Below, one piece after another: positions 1 to 8,275 of a DNA stretch of 64,000 bases. The translations under genes and the position numbers were made by a program. The notes below the pieces were generated by a model. It saw only the letters and a list, made by a program, of their open reading frames with translations, was not told the DNA's origin and did not search any database. Origin of the DNA: Eubacterium sp. (lineage in GTDB: Bacteria; Bacillota; Clostridia; Oscillospirales; Acutalibacteraceae); the NCBI GenBank assembly GCA_017446095.1, contig JAFSRN010000019.1:101820-165819 (forward strand), given 5' to 3'. Within the stretch, counting starts at the first letter, position 1, and every line of letters begins with the position of its first letter.

Positions 1-272
1 TTTGAGGTGGCAAGGTAGTACATATCGCCGATAACGGCAAGGCAGTACTTGATTTTTGCCTTGAAGCCGTCCTCAATCATACGCAGGCGGAACACCTGCA
101 CAACCGAGGAATCAGCCTCTGCAATCGCAGCCTCGAGCAGCCTCATATCAAGGCTTTTGTCGTTACTCTGGCGCGACAGATACACAACCTGATTTTTAGT
201 TTTGAACAGCCTGAGCGGCGCATAAATGACTTTAAGCCCGAACTTAAGCAGTGTAATCAGTAACGTTTTCAT
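1..272 (-). CDS. CDP-glycerol glycerophosphotransferase family protein (partial, N-terminus only)
   Basis: Only the first 90 or so codons are in the window; the rest lies to the left. The visible protein opens with a hydrophobic stretch (MKTLLITLLKFGLKVIYAPL), then KNQVVYLSRQSNDKSLDMRL and, near the cut, GDMYYLATS. This order matches the start of the TagB/TagF-like CDP-glycerol glycerophosphotransferases of Clostridia, membrane-associated enzymes that add glycerol-phosphate to teichoic-acid-type polymers. It starts 5 bases after the glyA stop codon and is probably co-transcribed with glyA. The catalytic C-terminal domain is not visible, so the call rests on the N-terminal pattern. Confidence 0.7.
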   Translation of the reverse strand, partial: MKTLLITLLKFGLKVIYAPLRLFKTKNQVVYLSRQSNDKSLDMRLLEAAIAEADSSVVQVFRLRMIEDGFKAKIKYCLAVIGDMYYLATS

Positions 273-277
273 TTTAA

Positions 278-1531
278 TTACTCATAAAGCGGATACTTTG
301 CGCAGATTTCTGCAACGCCGGCTTTGATGTAATCCTTCTTGTTCTCAAAATCGGTAACTGCAAGGTAAATGAACTCTGCAATCTTATCAAAATCGTCTGT
401 GTTAAGACCGCGGGTTGTTGCAGCAGGTGTGCCGATACGAACACCGCTTGTAACAAACGGTGACAGCGGCTCGTTGGGAACCGTGTTCTTGTTGAGCGTG
501 ATGTGAACATCGTCAAGTCTGTTTTCAAGCTCTTTACCCGTTACGCCCGTACCGCGAAGGTCAAGCAGGCAGAGGTGGTTGTCCGTGCCGCCGGAAACAA
601 GGTTAAGACCGCGGCTTGTAAGACCGTTTGCAAGCGCCTGAGCGTTGTCGATAACGCGCTGCTGATACTCTTTGAACTCGGGCTTAAGCGCCTCACCGAA
701 GCATACAGCCTTACCTGCGATAACGTGCATAAGCGGACCGCCCTGCGTGCCCGGGAATACTGCGGAGTTAAGCTTCTTTGCAAGGTATGGATTGTTGCAA
801 AGGATAAGACCGCCGCGCGGACCGCGAAGCGTTTTGTGAGTAGTGGTTGTAACAACGTCTGCCCACGGGAACGGTGACTGGTGCAGACCTGCAGCCACAA
901 GGCCTGCGATGTGCGCCATATCTACCATAAACATTGCGCCGTTAGCGTGCGCGATGTCAGCCATAGTCTTAAAGTCAATCTCACGCGGATAAGCAGATGC
1001 GCCTGCTACAACGAGTTTCGGCTTATTCTTAATAACAAGCTTGTTGAACGCGGTGTAGTCGATACGTCCGTTTTCGTCCACGCCGTAAGGGATAAAGTTG
1101 AAGTACTTACCGCTGATGTTAACAGGCGAGCCGTGTGTAAGGTGGCCGCCGTTATCAAGGCTCATACCCATTACCGTGTCGCCCGGCTTAAGCAGAGCAA
1201 AGTAAACTGCAGTGTTTGCCTGTGCGCCCGAGTGCGGCTGAACGTTTGCATACTCGCAGCCAAAAACCTCGCACGCTCTTTTGATAGCGATTTCTTCAAC
1301 AACGTCTACATACTGGCAGCCGCCGTAATATCTTTTAGACGGAAGTCCCTCTGCATACTTATTAGTAAGCACAGAGCCCATTGCAGCCATAACCTGCGGT
1401 GTTACCAGGTTTTCAGACGCGATAAGTTCAATATTTTCGCGCTGTCTTTTGAGTTCCAGCGCCATTGCGTCGGCAACTTCTTTGTCGGTTTCGGCAACCT
1501 TGCCGATTGAATCATAGTAATCAGAAAACAT
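278..1531 (-). CDS. glyA: Serine hydroxymethyltransferase
   Basis: A full-length 417-residue PLP enzyme that interconverts serine and glycine and charges tetrahydrofolate with one-carbon units in the cytoplasm. The family signatures are present: [12 protein letters not shown] near residue 40, the [10 protein letters not shown] segment near 100, and the PLP-lysine motif [14 protein letters not shown] near 230. Length is normal for bacterial GlyA. The start is set by a GGGAGG Shine-Dalgarno 8 bases upstream of the ATG. A promoter-like sequence lies at 1566-1594. The partial teichoic-acid-type gene follows 5 bases downstream. Confidence 0.97.
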   Translation of the reverse strand: MFSDYYDSIGKVAETDKEVADAMALELKRQRENIELIASENLVTPQVMAAMGSVLTNKYAEGLPSKRYYGGCQYVDVVEEIAIKRACEVFGCEYANVQPHSGAQANTAVYFALLKPGDTVMGMSLDNGGHLTHGSPVNISGKYFNFIPYGVDENGRIDYTAFNKLVIKNKPKLVVAGASAYPREIDFKTMADIAHANGAMFMVDMAHIAGLVAAGLHQSPFPWADVVTTTTHKTLRGPRGGLILCNNPYLAKKLNSAVFPGTQGGPLMHVIAGKAVCFGEALKPEFKEYQQRVIDNAQALANGLTSRGLNLVSGGTDNHLCLLDLRGTGVTGKELENRLDDVHITLNKNTVPNEPLSPFVTSGVRIGTPAATTRGLNTDDFDKIAEFIYLAVTDFENKKDYIKAGVAEICAKYPLYE

Positions 1532-1565
1532 TGTGATTACCTCCCATACCTTTTTTTACAGAAAC

Positions 1566-1594
1566 ATTTTAACATATATAATAAAAATATACAA
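1566..1594 (-). promoter_or_regulatory. Putative sigma-A promoter of glyA
   Basis: On the minus strand a TTGTAT -35 box is followed after 17 bases by TAAAAT, with an extended TGT just before the -10. It sits about 35 bases upstream of the glyA ATG. The region is very A+T-rich, so a chance match is possible. Confidence 0.5.
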
Positions 1595-1676
1595 TATTAA
1601 AAAAATTCAAAATAATGCAAAAAAATTTCAAAAAGTTGTGGAAATCTTATAAAATATGTGTTATAGTATATGCAAT

Positions 1677-1751
<75 letters not shown>

Positions 1752-1752
<1 letters not shown>

Positions 1753-1796
1753 ATAAAAGAACAGTGACCATTTGGTTGCTGTTCTTTTATTCTTTA
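1752..1796 (+). terminator. Terminator of tRNA-Pro
   Basis: A 13-bp perfect inverted repeat (AATAAAAGAACAG / CTGTTCTTTTATT) around a 14-base loop starts at the CCA end of the tRNA and ends in a T-rich run. Confidence 0.75.
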
Positions 1797-1960
1797 TGCG
1801 GGACTTGAAGCCCATCGGGGGTCTGAGCGTTAAGAAAACAGTCCGGTGGACTGTTTTTAGCGAGGAGCGGTGAGTCGGGTACCGAAGCCGCAGGCTTGGG
1901 TCGACGAGCCATCGGATGCAAGCGCAGCGCAGCAGCCGGCAAGTCCCGTCACTCCGACCA
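1753..1960 (+). repeat. tRNA-3'-end-duplicating element downstream of tRNA-Pro
   Basis: The last 21 bases of the tRNA gene (1732-1752, T-arm 3' half to CCA) recur exactly at 1940-1960, an offset of 208 bases. Between the copies lies the terminator hairpin, then an inverted T-arm copy (CGGGACTTGAA at about 1800) and a second hairpin (AAAACAGTCC/GGACTGTTTT at about 1834). No convincing ORF is present. The layout matches insertion at a tRNA 3' end that regenerates the tRNA and leaves the old end downstream, as for integrating elements, but the insert is too small to carry an integrase. Confidence 0.75.
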
Positions 1961-1963
1961 AGG

Positions 1964-1990
1964 GAGCAGGTTTTTTAACCTGCTCTTTTG
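1964..1990 (+). terminator. Intrinsic terminator after the duplicated tRNA end
   Basis: GAGCAGGTT pairs with AACCTGCTC across a 4-base T loop, followed by TTTTG. It begins 3 bases after the duplicated CCA and may be the original terminator of the tRNA before insertion. Confidence 0.7.
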
Positions 1991-1997
1991 TTATGTC

Positions 1998-2047
1998 AAA
2001 ATCCCTCAAAGTGGCTCAAACAGTCACTTTGAGGGATTTCTGTTTTT
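1998..2047 (+). terminator. Long hairpin with T tract
   Basis: AAATCCCTCAAAGTG pairs with CACTTTGAGGGATTT, a 15-bp stem followed by CTGTTTTTT. It is a strong plus-strand terminator shape, the second in a row after the tRNA region. Confidence 0.6.
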
Positions 2048-2120
2048 TACTTGAGATTACCTGAGATAGCCTCAGAAGCGTTGAATTGCAATGAAGTTGC
2101 AACATATTATTCAATAATTG

Positions 2121-2147
2121 AGGCGCGGATTGCTCCGCGCCTTTTTG
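2121..2147 (+). terminator. Terminator facing the secreted-protein cluster
   Basis: AGGCGCGGA/TCCGCGCCT with a 4-base loop and a 5-base T run on the plus strand. It lies just beyond the 3' end of the convergent gene at 2157. The minus strand lacks a clear T run, so it mainly stops plus-strand transcripts. Confidence 0.65.
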
Positions 2148-2156
2148 TTGTTCTGA

Positions 2157-3239
2157 CTATTTAACTTTAATCGTTACTGTTACGGTGACAGTCTTTGCCT
2201 TGTAGGTAGCATTGCCTGCTGCTTTGACTTTAACCTTAACTTTGTAGGTGCCCTTCTTGAGACCTTTCTTAACCGTAATCTTACCTGTTTTCTTGTCGAT
2301 GACAATTTTCTTATTCCCACTTGACTTGGTGTAGGTTATCGTGCCCTTGCCTTTGCTTACGGTGATTGCATCCTTGCGCGCAACAGTTACATTCTTTTTC
2401 TTAACGGTTGCGTATTTAACAGTCTTTGTCTTGCCCTTTGCTGTAATCGGGTTTGCTTTTTTTGCGAGCTTCGGAATTGACTCTGTTTTTGTAGCGCCAC
2501 ATCCGCAGGTGTAGGTCTTTACGCCCGTCGCAGTGGTGGTAGCCGCTTTAGTTACCACGCCGTCGTTCCAGTTGTGCGCGGTGTAATATGCAAGCAGTGT
2601 TGCAGGAGTCGAGCCCATATACGCTTTTGTATATGAATAACTCGAGTAATTAACAGTGAAATCGCCCTGGCTTGCCCAATGGTCAAAGTGGTATTTTTCG
2701 TCATACTCGGGCGGTTCAAGTTCTAATTCCTGGTCCTTGATATAGAAGCCGCTGTACGCAGCAATATAGTGAGAATAACTGAAATCAGGCGTGCCATTAA
2801 GCTCTGCCTCAAGGTATCTGAAGGTTACCGTGAGTTCAAGCTCATAGCCCATTGTGCGATATGTATACTCGTTTTCTTTGATGGACGCGCCGCCTTCCTG
2901 AAGCCTTACGCCGTTGAAATCAACAGAAATGTTATCGGAAAAATCATATCCCGTATTCGCAGAAAGATTAACCGTCAGCGTGTAGGTTTCGTCAGAGTCA
3001 GCATCAATCTGATCGTTGTTGAATGGCTGACCGTTCTGATCCTCCCAATTTACGCTGTAGACAGTAAAATTCTGTCCGCTCGTCGTCGGAGCAAAATTAA
3101 TTCGGTCTCTGTCGTCAAAATAATAACTCAGGTTGACCTTGTAAATGCTTGTGCTTGCAGCGTGCGCCGAAAACGGCAACGCAGCGAGTGTTGTGATTAT
3201 CATTATAAGTGATAACGCGATGGATAATGTTTTTTTCAT
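2157..3239 (-). CDS. Secreted protein with C-terminal lysine-rich beta domain
   Basis: This 360-residue protein opens with a Sec signal peptide (MKKTLSIALSLIMIITTLAA, then LPFSAHA). A middle region without a recognised fold is followed by HNWNDGVVTKAATTTATGVK and a CGCG turn (about residues 230-250). The last 100 residues are a lysine- and threonine-rich beta domain that recurs almost identically in the neighbour at 3267. That domain is common at the end of clostridial BspA-like surface proteins and probably holds the protein at the wall or in the matrix (inference). The function of the middle region is unknown. First of three tandem paralogous secreted proteins. Confidence 0.85.
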   Translation of the reverse strand: MKKTLSIALSLIMIITTLAALPFSAHAASTSIYKVNLSYYFDDRDRINFAPTTSGQNFTVYSVNWEDQNGQPFNNDQIDADSDETYTLTVNLSANTGYDFSDNISVDFNGVRLQEGGASIKENEYTYRTMGYELELTVTFRYLEAELNGTPDFSYSHYIAAYSGFYIKDQELELEPPEYDEKYHFDHWASQGDFTVNYSSYSYTKAYMGSTPATLLAYYTAHNWNDGVVTKAATTTATGVKTYTCGCGATKTESIPKLAKKANPITAKGKTKTVKYATVKKKNVTVARKDAITVSKGKGTITYTKSSGNKKIVIDKKTGKITVKKGLKKGTYKVKVKVKAAGNATYKAKTVTVTVTIKVK

Positions 3240-3266
3240 AATTTACTTCCTTTCATAATTAAATAG

Positions 3267-4868
3267 TTATTTTACTTTCACAGTTACCGTTACGGTGACG
3301 GTTTTCGCCTTATAGGTTGCGTTGCCTGCAGCTTTGACCTTAACCTTAACTTTGTAGGTGCCCTTCTTTATGCCTTTTTTAACGGTAATCTTGCCTGTTT
3401 TTTTGTTAATTGTTATTTTTTTGTTGCCGCTTGCCTTTGCATATGTTACAGTGCCCACCGGCTTTGTAACAGTAATAGCATCTGCACGCTTAACGGTAAC
3501 AGCCTTTTTCTTAACTGTTGCGTACTTAACAGACTTGGTTTTGCCCTTTGCGGTGATGGTGTTTGATTTTTTGTTATAAGTCGTTTTCTTTGTTGCCGTA
3601 CAAACTGTGCAAGTAAAAGTCTTTGTGTAGGCTTTATCTGTTGTTGAAGTGATTTTTCCGTTGTCGTAACTGTGTGTTTTGCTCCAGGTAAGCTTTTTGC
3701 CGTTGTAGTCAGTGCCATAGTTTTCCACATATGTCTTTACTGCAGCATTTGAGCAGGCGCTCTTGATAGTAAAGCCGTCAACGAGAAGGTATTCCTCCTC
3801 TGATTCGTTGTAAACATAGCCAAATGCCAAAGACCAGATATCCGTTACGCTGTCGGGAATTGTAATGCTCTTAAGCTTGGGGCAGTTTGCAAAAGCAGTG
3901 GGATAAACGGTTTCTATTTTATTGCCCAGTTTAACGCTCGTTAAATTACTGCAGCCAATGAAAGCAGACGGTTCAACCTCTTTGATGTTGCCACCTATTT
4001 CAACAGCTTTGATTTTATCAGCATAGACTGCCCAGTAGCGACCTCTGAAACGCACAGACATATCGCCGTTGTAATTAATCTTCAGCAAACCTGTCTGTTC
4101 GTTAAATACAGCGGTATATTTGCCATCCTTGCCTACAGGCATACTGATATTGTAAACATCCCAGTAAGTAAAGCCGTTGGAGTCTGCATAATTCTTTGCA
4201 AGTCCGCTTGTGCCGCAGCCGCCGACAATAAAGTCTGTCACTTTTTTATTGTTGCCGCTGTCATAGTAGTAGCCAAGTGAATTATCGCCGAGCGTTGTAA
4301 CGCTTGCAGGAACAATAACGCCTTTTAAATTGGTGCAGCCGTAAAAAGCGTCCTCCTGAATTAACTGAAGACCGCTATTAAGTCCAACATCATTTAAGCC
4401 GGTGCAATCTTTAAAAGCGCGGTAATCAAGCGTTTTTACAGTGCTCGGAAGCTCTACGGTTTCAAGCGCGGAACATTCGCAAAATGTATCCTGCCCGATT
4501 TCCTCAACGCCCTCGCGAAGCATTATTTCTTCAAGAGCTGTGCAGTTGTGGAAAGATTCGTCCTCTACTCTTTTGCAGGTTGACGGAATTACAACGGTTT
4601 CAATACTTGTATAACCGTCAAACAATCCTGTCATAATTTCGTTAATACCTTCTTCTAAAACAGCATCTGTAATATCGTTTTTATAGGTTTCCCACGGCGT
4701 TTCGTCAACAATGCCTGTGCCCTTGGGCGAAATAGTCAGCTCGCCGTCCTCAAGCGTCCACGAAAAGTTTGTTTCATCGCCGCCCGCTGCATGCGCCGTA
4801 AACGGCAGCGCGCATAAAGTTGTGATTATCATTATTAAAGATAATGTGAGTGATAGTGATTTTTTCAT
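3267..4868 (-). CDS. BspA-like leucine-rich-repeat secreted protein
   Basis: This 533-residue protein has a signal peptide almost identical to that of its neighbours (MKKSLSLTLSLIMIITTLCA). Two blocks of LRR_5/BspA-type repeats follow (about residues 55-200 and 285-350), with units such as FKDCTGLNDVGLNSGLQLI and FANCPKLKSITIPDSV. A TCTVCTATKKTTY segment and the lysine-rich beta domain close the protein. BspA-type LRRs usually mediate adhesion or substrate binding on the cell surface. It is separated from the gene at 2157 by 27 bases. Confidence 0.88.
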   Translation of the reverse strand: MKKSLSLTLSLIMIITTLCALPFTAHAAGGDETNFSWTLEDGELTISPKGTGIVDETPWETYKNDITDAVLEEGINEIMTGLFDGYTSIETVVIPSTCKRVEDESFHNCTALEEIMLREGVEEIGQDTFCECSALETVELPSTVKTLDYRAFKDCTGLNDVGLNSGLQLIQEDAFYGCTNLKGVIVPASVTTLGDNSLGYYYDSGNNKKVTDFIVGGCGTSGLAKNYADSNGFTYWDVYNISMPVGKDGKYTAVFNEQTGLLKINYNGDMSVRFRGRYWAVYADKIKAVEIGGNIKEVEPSAFIGCSNLTSVKLGNKIETVYPTAFANCPKLKSITIPDSVTDIWSLAFGYVYNESEEEYLLVDGFTIKSACSNAAVKTYVENYGTDYNGKKLTWSKTHSYDNGKITSTTDKAYTKTFTCTVCTATKKTTYNKKSNTITAKGKTKSVKYATVKKKAVTVKRADAITVTKPVGTVTYAKASGNKKITINKKTGKITVKKGIKKGTYKVKVKVKAAGNATYKAKTVTVTVTVKVK

Positions 4869-4922
4869 AATTTTTCTCCTTTTTTGTTATTATGCCTTCC
4901 CCTCAAGGGGAAGCCTAAATTT

Positions 4923-6215
4923 TTACTGCACCTTAACGCCCCAGGCTCTGCACCAGTCAGACGCATAAGTTTTGCCGTCTTTGTGCTTGTATATTGTTCT
5001 GATGCGAACCCAGTATTTTTTGCCTTTTTTAAGTTTTTTAAAGGTGCCGGTGTGCTGTTTTGATGTGTTTAAGGTATATGTCTTTTTTGTTTTGCCCGTA
5101 AAATTCTGATTTTGGCAAAGCTGAATCTGATAGCCTGTGCAGCACGCGGAAGTAATCTGTTCCCAGTAAACCTGAAGGCTCTTTTTCTTGCCCTTAAGGT
5201 TAGTAATCTTGGTGCTGTGCGGGAAAATTGTTGCATTTAAAGTTTTCTGTCCTGTGTACTTACCCTTGAATTTAACAACAACCTTAAAGGTTCCGACCTT
5301 CACATTGTTTTGACCGTATGAAACAGAGTAGTCCGTGCCTTTTTTCAGTTTTTTACCCTTTGCGTCCTTAACGGTAACAGACGGCTTTTTAGCCTTGCCG
5401 TTATATGTGTACTTGGTGTTGCTCAATGTAACCGATTTGATTTTCGGAATTGCTATGGTTTTAGTCTGCTGACATTCGCCGCAGTAATACTCTTCAAAGC
5501 CCTGCACGCTCATTGAAGCCTTTTTGGTAACCGTACCGTTTGACGGATAATCGTGCACCTTTTGCCACTTGATTTCGGGATATCTCGAAATATAGTCCGC
5601 GACTGCCTGCGTGTCGCAGGTTGAAACGATTTTGAAATCATCGTACGGAGTGAACACATACGGATAAACGTCCCTTGAATAATCGTAGCCGAAAGCGTGA
5701 GCGCCGATGTCCTCAGCGTTTCTGCCGACCGATACACTTTTAAGCTTCGGGCAGCACGCAAAGGCGCATTCGCCGATGTAGTCCGAGGTAGAAATATCAA
5801 CGTCCGTCAGCGCGGTGTAGCCCTCGAAGCAGCGAGCCGGAATGTCCTGACCGTTGAGCTCAATCGTCTCTACGCAAGGATTGCCCTGGAACGGCCAGAT
5901 GATTTCGATGCCCGAAATGCTCTTGTCAAAGACCATCGAGGTAATGCCGATTCCGATTGCCTCGTCATAAGCGTCCTGGTCGAAATCGTCCGTTGTGTCG
6001 TCGTATATGCCGTCGATAGTGCCTTCTGCGTATTCGCCCTCTATGCCTGTCGGAAGGCCACGGAAAAGCATCTCCCCCGTTGACGTGTCAAAGATGAATT
6101 CAGCAGAAGGACCTGCCCCTCCGGTGATTACTTTTGCATGCGCCGAAAACGGAAGCGCTGTGAGTGTAGCGATTATCATAACGAGTGATAACGCGATGGA
6201 TAATGATTTTTTCAT
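4923..6215 (-). CDS. BspA-like LRR protein with C-terminal Fn3-like domain
   Basis: This 430-residue protein has the cluster's signal peptide (MKKSLSIALSLVMIIATLTA). A short LRR_5 block follows (about 110-180; ELNGQDIPARCFEGYTALTD, FACCPKLKSVSVGRNAEDI), then a CGECQQ turn. A beta domain with TYNGKAKKPSVTVKDAKGKK and a fibronectin-III-like module ending KKYWVRIRTIYKHKDGKTYA complete it. It differs from the other two in its C-terminal module, so the cluster shares signal peptides while swapping C-termini. Likely surface or secreted; ligand unknown. Confidence 0.85.
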   Translation of the reverse strand: MKKSLSIALSLVMIIATLTALPFSAHAKVITGGAGPSAEFIFDTSTGEMLFRGLPTGIEGEYAEGTIDGIYDDTTDDFDQDAYDEAIGIGITSMVFDKSISGIEIIWPFQGNPCVETIELNGQDIPARCFEGYTALTDVDISTSDYIGECAFACCPKLKSVSVGRNAEDIGAHAFGYDYSRDVYPYVFTPYDDFKIVSTCDTQAVADYISRYPEIKWQKVHDYPSNGTVTKKASMSVQGFEEYYCGECQQTKTIAIPKIKSVTLSNTKYTYNGKAKKPSVTVKDAKGKKLKKGTDYSVSYGQNNVKVGTFKVVVKFKGKYTGQKTLNATIFPHSTKITNLKGKKKSLQVYWEQITSACCTGYQIQLCQNQNFTGKTKKTYTLNTSKQHTGTFKKLKKGKKYWVRIRTIYKHKDGKTYASDWCRAWGVKVQ

Positions 6216-6306
6216 AATGTACTCCTTTTTTTATGCGTATAGTTTTACAAGTTAATTATATAAAAATAATAATCTGAATTGTACTACTCAAACGGGTAGT
6301 TTTTTG

Positions 6307-6336
6307 CATAAAAATAACCGCAGGGTGTACCTGCGG
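6307..6336 (-). terminator. Terminator of the response regulator gene
   Basis: CCGCAGG/CCTGCGG with a 5-base loop. On the minus strand it is followed by TTATTTTTATG. It lies just past the response-regulator stop codon. Confidence 0.75.
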
Positions 6337-6347
6337 CTTTTCTTACT

Positions 6348-6971
6348 CTATTTCCCTAATTTCATAACGAAGCCCGTTTTGCGTGCTTCAACAGCAAGCT
6401 CGGTTCGGTTCTGAAAGCCTGTTTTTTCAAGAATGTTTTTCAGGTGAAAGCGAACCGTGTCCTCGCTGATATGCAGCGCGGCGGCAATCTCCTTATTCGT
6501 GGCGCCGGTCGTCAGCTCGCGCAGCACGTCAATCTCGCGCTTTGAAAAATCATAGCTGAACGCGTCGCCGATTTTTACCGTCGGCGTTGTGTCGGGATAG
6601 ATGCTTTCGCCCTCCATCGTCCTGTCCATAACGGCAAGGAGCTCTTTGCTCGAGCGCTTATACCAGAAGCTCTCGATTCCGATATCTCTCGCTCTGTCGA
6701 GCCACGACGCCTCAGGAACGGAGGTGATGATAATGATTTTAATATCAGCGTGGCTCTGCTTTATCGTTTGCGCCGCGTCAAGACCGCTCGCCTCGTATTC
6801 CGTGCATACGTCCATCAGCACCAAATCCACGTTGCCCATCGAGCAGAGCGACGGCGCAATGTCGGCATTTTTTGTCGTGTTGACGACGGTATAGCGCTCG
6901 GACGCGTTGACGGCATCCGTCAGCATTTCAAGGACGAGCTCCTGATCCTCAACTATTAAAACATTTGTCAT
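6348..6971 (-). CDS. LuxR/NarL-type response regulator
   Basis: A 207-residue two-domain regulator. The receiver domain (1-120) has the acidic pair (VLIVEDQE), the phospho-acceptor Asp in VDLVLMDVC and the conserved Lys (SFWYKR). The C-terminal LuxR HTH (about 140-200) reads FSKREIDVLRELTTGATNKE with HISEDTVRFHLKNILEKTG. An in-frame GTG 15 bases upstream exists, but GGGAGG sits 9 bases before the ATG at 6971, so that ATG is used. Last gene of the sensor operon and the obvious output of the kinase at 7049. Confidence 0.93.
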   Translation of the reverse strand: MTNVLIVEDQELVLEMLTDAVNASERYTVVNTTKNADIAPSLCSMGNVDLVLMDVCTEYEASGLDAAQTIKQSHADIKIIIITSVPEASWLDRARDIGIESFWYKRSSKELLAVMDRTMEGESIYPDTTPTVKIGDAFSYDFSKREIDVLRELTTGATNKEIAAALHISEDTVRFHLKNILEKTGFQNRTELAVEARKTGFVMKLGK

Positions 6972-6991
6972 TTTTATTCCTCCCACATTAA

Positions 6992-7044
6992 CGGGCGATT
7001 CGTGAATCGCCCCTACTTATGTAGGGGTCAATCACGATTGACCC
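6992..7044. repeat. Two adjacent intergenic palindromes
   Basis: GGGCGATTCGTGAATCGCCC followed by CTACTTATGTAG and then GGGTCAATCACGATTGACCC, between kinase and regulator. The first palindrome is the GTAGGGGCGATTC module found in elements from 31 kb onward. They could form hairpins in the operon mRNA. Confidence 0.8.
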
Positions 7045-7048
7045 GATT

Positions 7049-8275
7049 CTAATATCGGATTTGTAATATGAATTCAGGTGTGCTTATGATACCAAACTCC
7101 GCATTTATCTTCTCAGCTCGGCTGCGGATATTAGAAAGTCCGCCGCCTTCGGTAATTTCGCACGCGGGCGGATTGCCGTCGTTTGTGATAGTGAAGCCGC
7201 TTTCGGTCGAATTGATAAACACGGTTTTAGCGCCTGCGTGGCGAATGGCATTAACCATACACTCACTTGCCGCGGTGATCAACATTCCGACGTTTTCGTT
7301 TTTATCGGGAAAAACGCCCGAAAATTCAAGCGCTATGCCGAGTGACTCGGCAAGACTTTCCAGCGTTTCAAGCGGATTTTTGCGGTACGGCGCGGTGTCT
7401 CTCTGGAGTTCGAGGACGCCCTCCTTCCACATAGCGCTGACGCGCTTCGCCTCCGATTCGTCGTAATTTTCAATGCTGTTCATCGTCGAAATCAGAAGCA
7501 CGTTCATATCGTCGTGAATCTTTACCTTGCTTTGCAGAAGCTCTCTTTCGTGCACGATTTGGGCAAGGTTACTGTCGTACTCCTCGAGCATTCGGTTGAG
7601 CTGCTCCAAATCTGCGTTCTTACGCTCAAGCTCCCTGTTTTGTGCCGCTTCCTCAGTGATATCGGCAGCAATCAGCTCGTAGAACTCCTGACCCTTCACC
7701 GCGTTTGGGTGCTTGGAAAACGCATAGGTTCTGCCGTCGATTTCCACCACGACGCCATTTTCGTCAGGTGAGGAAATGCTCTTTTCTTTCAGGATGTCCC
7801 AGAACCTTTCTCCGTTATAAAGGTGCTGACCGGCGAACTTCTGCGTGAGCGTGTCCATCGCGTTATTGACAAGGTATATTCTGCCGCCGTTTTCATAGAA
7901 GCAGATACCTGTCGGGAGAGTGTCAAAGCTCTCTTTAATCGAGACAGCTGAGATATGGTTTTTCTGCCATCTTGCAATTTGCAGAGTATAGCAAACAACG
8001 GCAACCGTAAGAATCGCATTGATTAAAACAATCAGCCAAATCGGCGCGTAATCTATGCGGTACGTTTCGCTGTTTACGCCTACATAATAGCTGTTGGCGT
8101 TCAGATACTGCCAGTAAATGTCGCACGCCGCGAAGAACATCAGCGTCGGCACAAGCACCTTATATCGCTTTTGCTGCCACAGCTGCATAACAGACCAGAC
8201 GAGCGCAAGGCAGATAAATAGCAGCCAGAGGGAGAGCAGCCCTCTTATTTCGGGGTGATAGAAAATCGTGTTCAC
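7049..8275 (-). CDS. Sensor histidine kinase
   Basis: A 408-residue membrane kinase. It has three hydrophobic segments in the first 110 residues, then a PAS-like region (about 120-215; ESFDTLPTGICFYENGGRIY), a coiled coil (215-260) and a dimerisation motif with the candidate phospho-His in SKVKIHDDMNVLL. The HATPase domain has SECMVNAIRHAGA as N box, NDGNPPACE as G1 and GGGLSNIRSRAEKI as G2. The class fits kinases paired with LuxR-type regulators. Its start overlaps the 3' end of the upstream gene by 4 bases (ATGA). Signal unknown. Confidence 0.9.
   Translation of the reverse strand: MNTIFYHPEIRGLLSLWLLFICLALVWSVMQLWQQKRYKVLVPTLMFFAACDIYWQYLNANSYYVGVNSETYRIDYAPIWLIVLINAILTVAVVCYTLQIARWQKNHISAVSIKESFDTLPTGICFYENGGRIYLVNNAMDTLTQKFAGQHLYNGERFWDILKEKSISSPDENGVVVEIDGRTYAFSKHPNAVKGQEFYELIAADITEEAAQNRELERKNADLEQLNRMLEEYDSNLAQIVHERELLQSKVKIHDDMNVLLISTMNSIENYDESEAKRVSAMWKEGVLELQRDTAPYRKNPLETLESLAESLGIALEFSGVFPDKNENVGMLITAASECMVNAIRHAGAKTVFINSTESGFTITNDGNPPACEITEGGGLSNIRSRAEKINAEFGIISTPEFILQIRY

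Noticed and set aside
503-1510. Long plus-strand frames opposite glyA and similar long antisense frames opposite uvrC, sigG, gatB and the SpoIIE gene
   Set aside because: They are shadows of strongly coding genes on the other strand and have no ribosome sites or domains.
1636-1667. tRNA-Pro promoter (TTGTGG ... TATAGT)
   Set aside because: The spacing is 20 bases, outside the normal range, and the region is too A+T-rich to trust a weak match.
1870-2064. 64-codon frame downstream of tRNA-Pro
   Set aside because: It runs through the duplicated tRNA end and two terminators; not a credible gene.
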